Below, in pieces: positions 7,552 to 14,105 of a stretch of 18,270 bases of DNA. The notes under the pieces were generated by a model that saw only the letters and a list, made by a program, of their open reading frames with translations, had not been told where the DNA came from and searched no databases. A program made the position numbers and the translations under genes. Origin of the DNA: an uncultured Collinsella sp. (lineage in GTDB: Bacteria; Actinomycetota; Coriobacteriia; Coriobacteriales; Coriobacteriaceae); the NCBI GenBank assembly GCA_937997605.1, contig CALLFD010000238.1, positions 1 through 18,270 on the forward strand, read 5' to 3'. Each line of letters begins with the position of its first letter. Position 1 is the stretch's first letter.

Positions 7552-7924
7552 ACCTCGAGGCCGACGATTTGGCCCGCTTCCCGACCCTGGCGAGGCTTGT
7601 TTTAGGGCTTGTGGCCAAAAAAGGGCAAATTTGAGTACTGTTACCTTTTTAGTAGCAGCGATTTTTGGTCGAAATCGGCAAAACTGGACTTGAAACTCCC
7701 TAGTCACCGTCAGCCAGCGCCGAATTGGAAGTCGATGCTCACTCATTAACGTACAGTTCTTATAACTTTGTTCATTATTTTCCGCACCTAAAATGAAACG
7801 CCGTTTGTGACAGTACTCACAAACGGCGTTTTTTGACCACTGGCGTGTCTGGCAGGCGGCAAGCACCACCCGAATCCGCATTTTGAACGCGCCCGAATCG
7901 GTTCTGGAGCCGGTTTTCGCGCTC
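7552..7924. other. 373-nt intergenic stretch, AT-rich, with one strong hairpin
   Basis: The part from about 7610 to 7795 is clearly richer in A and T than its surroundings and has no ORF with a ribosome binding site. It holds a small dyad (CGATTT/AAATCG around 7665) and GAGTACTGT at 7633-7641, whose complement recurs at 7810-7818 inside the terminator hairpin. The only feature I can name is the terminator at 7796-7831. Either an untranslated small RNA or a decayed element could lie here. Confidence 0.5.
7796..7831. terminator. Strong intrinsic terminator between the small ORF and nhaA
   Basis: Bases 7796-7810 and 7817-7831 form a perfect 15-bp stem (AAACGCCGTTTGTGA and its complement) with loop CAGTAC. 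The plus strand ends in six T, so it fits plus-strand transcripts best. It can also serve nhaA, whose stop is 94 nt away, although the minus-side T tract is short. Confidence 0.85.
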
Positions 7925-9283
7925 TTACTCGTCCTTGGGCGCGGGGTGTTTGCAGATCACACTCATGTAGATCATGCCAAGTACGGCCGCGGTGACAGAG
8001 CCGGCAAGAATAGCGGCCTTGGCGGCCAGAACCTCAAACTGGGCCGTCGGGAAGGCAAGGCCGCTGATGAGGATCGACATGGTAAAGCCGATACCGCCCA
8101 GAATGCCCACACCGGCAATCATGTGCCAGTTGACATTGCGCGGCAGCTCGGAGATCTTGAGCTTAACCAGGGCAAACGTCATGCCAAAGATACCGATCGG
8201 CTTGCCCAGCAGCATGCCAAAGTACACGCCGAGCGTCACCGGGTCGGTGAGTAGCGTGCTCATGTCCACGCCCACTAGGCGAACCTGTGCGTTCACGAAC
8301 GCAAAGATCGGCAGGATCACAAAGTTGACCGGCGTGGAGATCAGACGCTCCATGCGGATGAGCGGCGGGGTGACGCGGTGCATGACGCGCTCGACCTTGG
8401 TGGCCGAAACGGTAAAGTCGTGCTGGCCCAGGATGTGTGCCTCGTCGTCGTAGCGGTCATCGAGCAGCGGCAGGCACTCCCCCAACCAATCGGTAAGGCT
8501 GTCGAGCTTAACACCGCACTTGGCCGGGATGGTAAAGGCCAAGATGACGCCAGCAAGCGTGGCATGTACGCCGCTCTTGAACATGCAGAACCACAACAGC
8601 AGGCCCAGTACCGAATACGGGGCAAGGCGGTAATGCTGCGTCTTGTTGAGCCACACGAGCGCGCAGGTCACAAGCGCGGCGGCGCCCAACCAAAACGGAT
8701 TGGGGCTCTGACCGTAGAAGATGGCGATGGCGGCGATGGAGATGAGGTCGTCGGCGATGGCGAGCGTCGAGAAGAACACGCGCACGCCGTTGGGCACACG
8801 GTTGCCCAAAAGCGACAGCACGCCCAGCGCAAAGGCAATATCGGTTGCCATGGGGATGGCCCAGCCGTTGTGCGCGCCGGCATGGTTAAAGATCAGATAG
8901 ATGCAGGCGGGAACAACGACGCCGCCCACGGCCGCCAGCATGGGAAGCATGGCCTGGCGCGGGTTTTTGAGCTCGCCGACCGTCATCTCATACTTGAGCT
9001 CAATGCCCACCAGCAAAAAGAAAATCGCCATGAGGAAGTCGTTGACGAAAAGCTCAACGGTGAGACCGGCCGTAAGGTTGCCCAGACCCACATACAGCGG
9101 GGTCTCCAAAAAGTGATGGATGGCCTCGTAGGCATCGGTATTGGCGCAAATGACGGCGGCGATGGCGGCGAGGACCATGACGGCGGCGGAAATCGTGCCG
9201 TTCTCGGCGATGCGCTCCCAGATGTCGTGGCGCTCAAAACGCTTGCGCTCACGAACGTTGAACAGCTGCTCAGTTGCTGCCAT
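7925..9283 (-). CDS. nhaA: Na+/H+ antiporter NhaA
   Basis: NhaA exchanges internal Na+ (or Li+) for external H+ across the cytoplasmic membrane and serves pH and salt homeostasis. The 452-residue protein has about 12 hydrophobic segments. The ion-binding signature ADD is intact as Asp178/Asp179 (LAIADDLISIAAI), and the TDIAFALG motif of the discontinuous helix is at 147-154. Other family pieces are FFLLVGIELKYE and GFTMSILISGLAF. It is longer than E. coli NhaA (388) because of a hydrophilic insert around 285-315 (DDRYDDEAHILGQHDF). The ATG is 6 nt after AAAGGAG. The leader contains a terminator hairpin (9317-9352), so expression may be attenuated. Confidence 0.95.
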   Translation of the reverse strand: MAATEQLFNVRERKRFERHDIWERIAENGTISAAVMVLAAIAAVICANTDAYEAIHHFLETPLYVGLGNLTAGLTVELFVNDFLMAIFFLLVGIELKYEMTVGELKNPRQAMLPMLAAVGGVVVPACIYLIFNHAGAHNGWAIPMATDIAFALGVLSLLGNRVPNGVRVFFSTLAIADDLISIAAIAIFYGQSPNPFWLGAAALVTCALVWLNKTQHYRLAPYSVLGLLLWFCMFKSGVHATLAGVILAFTIPAKCGVKLDSLTDWLGECLPLLDDRYDDEAHILGQHDFTVSATKVERVMHRVTPPLIRMERLISTPVNFVILPIFAFVNAQVRLVGVDMSTLLTDPVTLGVYFGMLLGKPIGIFGMTFALVKLKISELPRNVNWHMIAGVGILGGIGFTMSILISGLAFPTAQFEVLAAKAAILAGSVTAAVLGMIYMSVICKHPAPKDE

Positions 9284-9297
9284 GGGCGGCTCCTTTC

Positions 9298-9313
9298 ACG
9301 GGAAAGCTCCCGT
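9298..9313 (-). promoter_or_regulatory. Hairpin next to the nhaA ribosome binding site
   Basis: ACGGGA (9298-9303) and TCCCGT (9308-9313) form a 6-bp stem with a 4-nt loop. The SD (AAAGGAG on the minus strand, 9290-9296) begins one base after it in the transcript, so the stem could affect ribosome access. Confidence 0.5.
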
Positions 9314-9316
9314 CTT

Positions 9317-9352
9317 AAAAAAGCACGGCCCGCCCAAGTGGCGGCGCCGCGC
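9317..9352 (-). terminator. Intrinsic terminator inside the nhaA leader (possible attenuator)
   Basis: On the minus strand a 12-bp stem (arms 9323-9334 and 9340-9352, one bulged base, one G-U pair) with a 5-nt loop is followed at once by six T (9322 to 9317). It ends 33 nt before the nhaA ATG. ppaC already has its own terminator at 9497-9531, so this one is not needed for ppaC. The 3' arm segment GCCGTGC is perfectly complementary to an upstream transcript segment at 9483-9489, a possible antiterminator. Confidence 0.75.
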
Positions 9353-9491
9353 TCTAACGTATTACGCTTGCATCTAGCCTACCCTGCACGACAAGCACGC
9401 AGGCGTGGCCGAAAAGCGGAACCACAGGTTGAACATTATTTGCTCAACGGCACGGGCATGCCTGTCCAAGAGACGACGCGGCGCCGTGCAC

Positions 9492-9531
9492 AAAAAACGA
9501 CCGGAGCGCGGGGCGTCCGCGATCCGGTCGT
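9492..9531 (-). terminator. Intrinsic terminator of ppaC
   Basis: Arms 9497-9505 and 9523-9531 (ACGACCGGA/TCCGGTCGT) enclose an inner stem 9507-9511/9517-9521. The minus strand then runs into six T (9497 to 9492). It lies about 20 nt after the ppaC stop codon. Confidence 0.9.
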
Positions 9532-9550
9532 AGCGTTTGGTCAACTAAAC

Positions 9551-10474
9551 CTAGCAGGCGGCCATGATGGGAGCAGCGACCTGCTTCTTACGGGAGAGGA
9601 CGCCCGGCATCCAGACGCCGTCGTGCTCGTCGGCAATGCCCAGGCCCTTCTGAGCGGCCTCGGTCTCGCCCTCGAGCAGGACCTGCGAGCCCTCCTCCAT
9701 GATGTCAGTGATGCACAGGACGATGCCGTCGGCACCCTTCTCGGCGGCGTAGGCGCGCATGGCCTCGCGAATCTCGTCGATCATGCCGAGTGCGCGGGTC
9801 TTGTCGACAGTCTCGTACTGGCCGATGAGCAGCTTCTTGCCAGCAGGCTCGAACATCTTGATGTCGTTGCCGACCATCTCGGCTGCGGTGAAGGAGCCGG
9901 ACGGGCGGGTGAGGAAGACCTCCATGCCAAACTTAACCGGGTCGACGCCCACCTGTTCGCCGAGCTTGGCGGCGACGGCGCGGTCGACATCGGTGGTGGT
10001 GGGGCTCTTGAGCATGAGCGTGTCGGTCATCATGGCCGAGAGCAGCAGCTTAGCCTGGACGTCGGAAAGCTCAACGCCGAGCACGCCGGCGAGCTTGGTG
10101 ACGATGGTGCAGCTGGAGCCCCAAGGCAGGCAGATGTAGTGCAGCGGGCCGGCGGTCTCGAAGTCGCCGATGCGGTGATGATCGACAACGCCAAAGACCG
10201 TGGCGTCCTTAAGGCCGGCGACGGACTGGGCAGACTCGTTGTGGTCGGTGAGGACGACGAGCTGACCGGCCTCGACGGACTCGATCACGCGGGGCTCGGC
10301 AATGCCAGCGTCGGCGAGCAGCTTGGCGGACTCTGCCGGAAGCTGACCAAGGGCGCAGGCCTCGTAGGTGTTGCCGGCATACTCAACCTGGTTGAGCAGC
10401 TGGGACAGGACGACGGCACTCATGATGGCGTCGTTATCGGGGTTCTGGTGACCAAAGACAAGAACGTTTGCCAT
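9551..10474 (-). CDS. ppaC: Manganese-dependent inorganic pyrophosphatase (family II)
   Basis: This cytosolic DHH-family enzyme hydrolyses PPi to two phosphates and pulls biosynthetic reactions forward. The 307-residue length is typical of CBS-free family II enzymes. Metal ligands are visible as His9, Asp13 and Asp15 (GHQNPDND), Asp77 (LTDHNES) and Asp98-His99-His100 (VVDHHRIGDF). The C-terminal DHHA2 domain keeps the substrate-binding SRKKQV motif. ATG lies 6 nt after GGAGG. It is flanked by its own terminator, and the glucokinase gene ends 166 nt upstream, so it is probably a single-gene unit. Confidence 0.96.
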   Translation of the reverse strand: MANVLVFGHQNPDNDAIMSAVVLSQLLNQVEYAGNTYEACALGQLPAESAKLLADAGIAEPRVIESVEAGQLVVLTDHNESAQSVAGLKDATVFGVVDHHRIGDFETAGPLHYICLPWGSSCTIVTKLAGVLGVELSDVQAKLLLSAMMTDTLMLKSPTTTDVDRAVAAKLGEQVGVDPVKFGMEVFLTRPSGSFTAAEMVGNDIKMFEPAGKKLLIGQYETVDKTRALGMIDEIREAMRAYAAEKGADGIVLCITDIMEEGSQVLLEGETEAAQKGLGIADEHDGVWMPGVLSRKKQVAAPIMAAC

Positions 10475-10588
10475 GGATATCCTCCACTTGATATGTGTAC
10501 TTGGACGTAGCTATGGTAGCACGCCGATGCCGAGCCTTCGCAGACGGAAGGGCCACGGCATATTTTGGGGCAGGCACGGGGGCCAAGG

Positions 10589-10629
10589 CTGTCCCTTTTG
10601 CACCATGTTGGTGCAAAGTAACCTGTCCC
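10589..10629. repeat. Hairpin repeat element downstream of glucokinase
   Basis: CTGTCCC occurs at 10589-10595 and again at 10623-10629 in direct orientation. Between them TTTGCACCA (10597-10605) and TGGTGCAAA (10609-10617) form a perfect 9-bp stem with a 3-nt loop. AACCTGTCCC at 10620-10629 is the exact complement of GGGACAGGTT in the repeat at 11661-11687. The element starts 11 nt after the glucokinase stop and has no T run, so it is not a classical terminator. Confidence 0.65.
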
Positions 10630-10640
10630 CCTTGCACCGA

Positions 10641-11594
10641 CTATTTACCGGCGGCGCGCAGGGCTACGTAGGCGGCACCGATGATGCCGGCGTCGTTTCC
10701 GAGCGAAGCGACCTTAATGGGCGTCTCGCGCGAGGCGGAAAGCGCGTAGCGCTGGAAGTGCTCGCGGACCTTGTCGAGGTAGACATCGGCCGAAGCGGAC
10801 GCACCGCCACCGATCAGGAACATCTCGGGGTCGACCACGTTAGCAATAAGCGCCAGGGCACGGCCGAGATAGTCGGCCATGGTATCGGCAGCTGCCAGCG
10901 CGAGCTTGTCACCCTCGCGGCAGGCCTGGAACACGTCCTTGGAATCAGAAGGCCCGGTGAGCTCGATGGGCTCGACGCCCGCCTTCTTGCACTCAGCAAG
11001 GTAGTTGCTCACCACGCCAGTGGCGCTGGAATACTGCTCCAGATGGCCATGGCCGCCACAGCCGCAGGTGCGCTCCTCAGCCGGGTTCAGGCACATGTGG
11101 CCAATCTCACCGCCAGCACCCACAACGCCCGATACCACGTCGCCGTTGACGATTACGCCGCCGCCCACGCCGGTACCGATGGTGACCATCACGACGTTCT
11201 GCACGCCCTTGGCAGAACCGAGCCAGGCCTCGCCCATGGCAGCGGCGTTGGCATCGTTCTCGTACTTAACGACCGCGTCGGGGCAGTGCTTTTGAATGGC
11301 GATCCTCAGCTCGGGCAGGTTAATGGCAATGTTGGCCTTGACCTTGGCATCGCCCGATGCCGGGATGGGGCACGGAACGGCCAGGCCAATGCCCGCCACA
11401 AAGGCACGCGGAATCTGGGCTTTGGCGACCACCTGGTCGATAGCCTCGGTCACCGCGGCAAAGCCCGCAGCGTCAACGATGGGAGGCGTGGGCACGCTGG
11501 CCTTGGCAAGCAGGTTGCCGTCCTCGTCGAACAGGCCCTCCTTAACCGAGGTGCCGCCGACGTCGATGCCGATGTAATACTGCTTAGGTTCCAT
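10641..11594 (-). CDS. glk: ROK-family glucokinase
   Basis: It phosphorylates glucose with ATP to glucose 6-phosphate in the cytosol. The 317-residue protein shows the phosphate-binding GIDVGGTSVK at 9-18, the sugar-binding and catalytic ENDANAAAMGE at 112-122 (Asp114 as general base), GTGVGGGVIVNG from 140, GEIGHM with Glu163 and His166, and the ROK zinc site as CGCGGHGHLE (Cys177, Cys179, His184). The third Cys of the usual CxCGxxGCxE is replaced by His. There is no N-terminal HTH, so it is a kinase rather than a repressor. AAAGGTGGG precedes the ATG at 11594 by 5 nt; a longer frame to 11660 has no good start. It probably handles glucose freed by the GH1 enzyme upstream. Confidence 0.9.
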   Translation of the reverse strand: MEPKQYYIGIDVGGTSVKEGLFDEDGNLLAKASVPTPPIVDAAGFAAVTEAIDQVVAKAQIPRAFVAGIGLAVPCPIPASGDAKVKANIAINLPELRIAIQKHCPDAVVKYENDANAAAMGEAWLGSAKGVQNVVMVTIGTGVGGGVIVNGDVVSGVVGAGGEIGHMCLNPAEERTCGCGGHGHLEQYSSATGVVSNYLAECKKAGVEPIELTGPSDSKDVFQACREGDKLALAAADTMADYLGRALALIANVVDPEMFLIGGGASASADVYLDKVREHFQRYALSASRETPIKVASLGNDAGIIGAAYVALRAAGK

Positions 11595-11660
11595 GGGAGC
11601 CCACCTTTCTCGTTTAAACATTGCCTGTATGGTACCGCTCCCAAGGCAAAAACCTACCAA

Positions 11661-11687
11661 AAAGGGACAGGTTTGTTTTGGCAGGCT
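11661..11687 (+). repeat. Single copy of the GGGACAGGTTTG-type short repeat
   Basis: The core GGGACAGGTTTGTTTTGG here (from 11664) matches both arms of the inverted repeat at 15541-15630: 19 of 22 core positions are identical to either arm. It lies between the PTS operon terminator and the glucokinase start, in glucokinase leader or promoter DNA, and is not part of a coding sequence. Confidence 0.65.
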
Positions 11688-11748
11688 TTATCTGGGGAAA
11701 CGCGAATGGTCGCTTAATAGGTCGCGCAAGACCTTCCCCAAATATAAA

Positions 11749-11777
11749 GGCGCCGGGAGGCGGAGACTCCCGGCGCC
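11749..11777 (-). terminator. Terminator of the GH1-PTS operon
   Basis: Arms 11749-11759 (GGCGCCGGGAG) and 11767-11777 form a perfect 11-bp stem with a 7-nt loop. The minus strand continues TTTATATTT. It lies 58 nt after the IIA stop. Confidence 0.9.
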
Positions 11778-11835
11778 CGTCAAAGGGACTGTGTTGTCTG
11801 TTGGACCGCACGGCCCATCGCGGCGATAACGCCGA

Positions 11836-12168
11836 CTAGGCCTGAAGTACCTGCAGCTGCTTGTGAATCTCGATGAGCTCCGTCGCCATGACGCGCATGG
11901 TCTCGGTACCGGCCATCTGGTCCTCGGCATGCAGCAGAATCAACGGGGCCTCGCCGTTACGCTCGCCGTTGGCCTCCTTCTTCAGAAGCCCCATGTGAAC
12001 ATCGTGGCCACCGTTATAGGCCTCGTCGCCCTGCTTGATAAGCTCCTCGGCGGCGTCAAAATCGCCCTCCTTGGCCTTTTGCACGGCATTGATGTACATG
12101 CTCTTGGCGGTACCGACGTAGCTGATGATCTCGAAGCAGGTCATCTGCAGTTCGTTCATATCCTCCAT
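11836..12168 (-). CDS. PTS lactose/cellobiose-family IIA component
   Basis: Soluble IIA of the Lac/Cel (chitobiose) PTS, which takes phosphate from HPr and passes it to IIB. From the ATG at 12168 the protein has 110 residues. The phosphorylation site is His80 in LILLHAEDQM, with the conserved metal-binding Asp83. The N-terminal CFEIISYVGTAKSMY and the three-helix layout fit the LacF/ChbA family. The start is uncertain: GTG at 12177 and ATG at 12159 are alternatives, but only 12168 has an SD-like AGGTG at a sensible distance. The gene begins right after the IIB stop (TAG at 12178-12180), so the two are translationally linked. Confidence 0.92.
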   Translation of the reverse strand: MEDMNELQMTCFEIISYVGTAKSMYINAVQKAKEGDFDAAEELIKQGDEAYNGGHDVHMGLLKKEANGERNGEAPLILLHAEDQMAGTETMRVMATELIEIHKQLQVLQA

Positions 12169-12177
12169 GCGGAGCAC

Positions 12178-12480
12178 CTAGCCCATCACGCTGACGCAGT
12201 GGTCGATGATGCCGGCAGCGTTCATGCGGCCGTAGTCGACCATGTTGATGACCTCGACCGGAAAACGACCGGCGGCCTCCTTCTCAAAATCGCCCTTGGT
12301 GTAGCCGATCTGCGGACCAAGCAGCAACATGTCGCACTCGTCCAGGTGATCGTGGGCCTCGTTCATGGGACGAGCCTCGACCTCAATATCCAGACCACGG
12401 TTTGCAACCTCGGCCTGCATCTTCTGGACCAGCAGGCTCGTGGACATGCCGGCATTGCAGCAGAGCATGATCTTCTTCAT
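12178..12480 (-). CDS. PTS lactose/cellobiose-family IIB component
   Basis: Cytosolic IIB protein of 100 residues. Its active-site cysteine is Cys8 in MLCCNAGMSTSLLV, the phospho-Cys loop of the family, with Cys7 next to it. LLGPQIGY at 53-60 is another family signature. It carries phosphate from IIA (His80) to the sugar being moved by IIC. AAGGAGG lies 5 nt before the ATG. It is separated from IIC by 161 nt of structured RNA, unlike the tight junction with IIA. Confidence 0.95.
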   Translation of the reverse strand: MKKIMLCCNAGMSTSLLVQKMQAEVANRGLDIEVEARPMNEAHDHLDECDMLLLGPQIGYTKGDFEKEAAGRFPVEVINMVDYGRMNAAGIIDHCVSVMG

Positions 12481-12497
12481 GGTTTCCTCCTTATAAC

Positions 12498-12612
12498 TGC
12501 GCGGCGCGCAGACGACAACTGGTTGTATCCCTTGCGGCTATTGTGCCCGCTCCCCTGTATCTTTACGCAAGGGAGAGAGCCGCGGGCACCGGCACCGCGT
12601 ACCGGCGCCCGC
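12498..12612 (-). promoter_or_regulatory. Competing hairpins in the IIC-IIB intergenic region
   Basis: GCGGGCAC at 12582-12589 can pair with 12543-12550 (a long hairpin with an inner CTCCC/GGGAG stem) or, as part of 12582-12592, with 12602-12612 (one mismatch). CGCAAGGG at 12566-12573 can also pair with 12529-12536. A near-palindrome (7 bp each side of one base) lies at 12498-12512, just before the IIB ribosome binding site. No T run is present. Confidence 0.5.
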
Positions 12613-12641
12613 AAAGGTGAAAGGGACGAACGTTAGGCGTT

Positions 12642-13985
12642 CTACTCGGCGAGAGCCTCCTGCTTGGCGATTGCCTTCTCGGAAATCTTCATAAAGGGCA
12701 GGTAGACGGCCATGCCAATGACAATCTCGAGAGCCTGCCACACGCCGGCGCGCCAGTCAAAGCCCGTAGCGAGCAGGGCATTGATGACGGGAGGCATGGT
12801 CCAGGGCACCTGGGCGATGCAGGGGCTGATGATGCCTGCGCAGGTAAGGCCATAGGTGATGCCGATGAACAGATCGGGAAGAAGGACGAACGGGATCATG
12901 AGCGGCAGGTTGTACACGATGGGGTAACCGTAGATAACCGGCTCGTTGATGTTGAACAGACCAGGCAGGATAGCCATCTTGGAAACGGTCTCGGAAGCCT
13001 TGTTCTTGGAGAACAGGAGCGTGTCGAGCAGAAGCATGAGGGTGCAGCCCGAGCCGCCGATGAGGGCGAAGCTGTTAACGATCTGCATGTTCATGTAGTG
13101 ATCGGGCTGGATGGTGCCACCGGCGGCAAAGGTAGCCATGTTGTCGACGATGAGCATGGTCAGGATCGGCTCGACGGTAGCGCCAGAGATGGTGGACTGG
13201 TGAATACCGACGCAGAACAGCAGGTTAGCAAGGGTGTAGATGAGGATAACAGCCCACGGACCGGCGTTCATGATGCTCTTGAGCGGGTTGGAGATGCACG
13301 TGGAGATGATGGTGCACAGATCGGTGCCGGCGCACACGGCGAGCAGGGCTGCGGCAAGAGCGAAGATCGCGAGGTTGAGCAGCATCGGGATCATGACGTT
13401 GAAGGAGTTGGAGACCGCGGGAGGCACGCCCTCGCCCAGCTTAACCTTGAGCTTCTCGACGCCAGAAATCTTGATGAAGAGCGAGACGGAAAGCAGGGCG
13501 ATGATAATAGCCGAGAACAGACCGTTGGTGCCGGTGTTGGCAGTCGAAAGGGCGCCCGTGACCTCGGCGGAGGTGATCTTGTCGGTGAGCAGCGGGCTCG
13601 TGGCGGCAAGCGAGGCGGTGATCTGCTGCGGCATCATGATGACGAAAGCAGAGATAGCGACGACCACGCAAGCGAGCGGGTTATCGAAACGCTTGTTCTT
13701 AGCGAGGCTGTAGCCAATCAATCCGGCCAAGATAATGGCAGAGACGTTGAGGGTGCCCAGCGTAATTGCCGAACCCCACGTCTGAAGGTTGGCAAGGCCC
13801 GCCGCATCGAGCGGGAACAGAGGGAACACGACGTTGTTAATAAGAACCGCGATACCCGCAAGGATATAGAGCGGCGTGATGGTCGCGAAGGCGTCACGCA
13901 GGGAACGCAGGTGAACCTGGTTTCCCACCTTCGCAGAGACCTCGGCAAACTTGTCGAGGAAGCTCTTTCCGTTGTCACTGGCCAT
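12642..13985 (-). CDS. PTS cellobiose-family IIC membrane component
   Basis: The sugar-translocating membrane unit of a Lac/Cel-type PTS. The 447-residue protein has about ten hydrophobic segments from residue 35 on. Family signatures are GIHQST at 260-265, FNINEPVIYGYP at 344-355 with the sugar-binding Glu348, and VPWTMPP at 393-399. The N-terminal stretch 1-32 is the usual amphipathic cytosolic start. AGGAG precedes the ATG by 5 nt. It is the second gene of the operon, 120 nt after the GH1 gene; I see nothing beyond small hairpins in that gap. The substrate is probably cellobiose or another beta-glucoside, inferred from the GH1 partner. Confidence 0.95.
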   Translation of the reverse strand: MASDNGKSFLDKFAEVSAKVGNQVHLRSLRDAFATITPLYILAGIAVLINNVVFPLFPLDAAGLANLQTWGSAITLGTLNVSAIILAGLIGYSLAKNKRFDNPLACVVVAISAFVIMMPQQITASLAATSPLLTDKITSAEVTGALSTANTGTNGLFSAIIIALLSVSLFIKISGVEKLKVKLGEGVPPAVSNSFNVMIPMLLNLAIFALAAALLAVCAGTDLCTIISTCISNPLKSIMNAGPWAVILIYTLANLLFCVGIHQSTISGATVEPILTMLIVDNMATFAAGGTIQPDHYMNMQIVNSFALIGGSGCTLMLLLDTLLFSKNKASETVSKMAILPGLFNINEPVIYGYPIVYNLPLMIPFVLLPDLFIGITYGLTCAGIISPCIAQVPWTMPPVINALLATGFDWRAGVWQALEIVIGMAVYLPFMKISEKAIAKQEALAE

Positions 13986-14105
13986 GATTGCTCCTAACTT
14001 TCAAATCCGGCCTTTTCCTATGCGCACGGTGGTCTGTCGCCCTCTGCCACCAGATGTGCCATGTGTTGCGCGCAGCGGTGCGCGGTCTGGGCGTTCGCCC
14101 GTTCG

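Noticed and set aside
7598..7624. Terminator directly after the small ORF (GGC/GCC with T and A flanks)
   Set aside because: The stem is only 3 bp with mismatches next to it. The strong hairpin at 7796-7831 is the better terminator.
7480..7881. A 133-codon minus-strand frame across the small ORF and the intergenic terminator
   Set aside because: It has no ribosome binding site, runs through the terminator hairpin and overlaps the small ORF in antisense; part of the product is simply translated hairpin.
8378..10510. A 710-codon plus-strand frame spanning nhaA and ppaC
   Set aside because: It lies antisense to two certain genes and crosses two terminators and the gap between the genes; its low-complexity His/Ala/Gly-rich product has no domain.
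13986..14105. Regulatory RNA between the GH1 gene and PTS IIC
   Set aside because: Only short 4-5 bp dyads are present and no terminator-like T run, which is too little to call.
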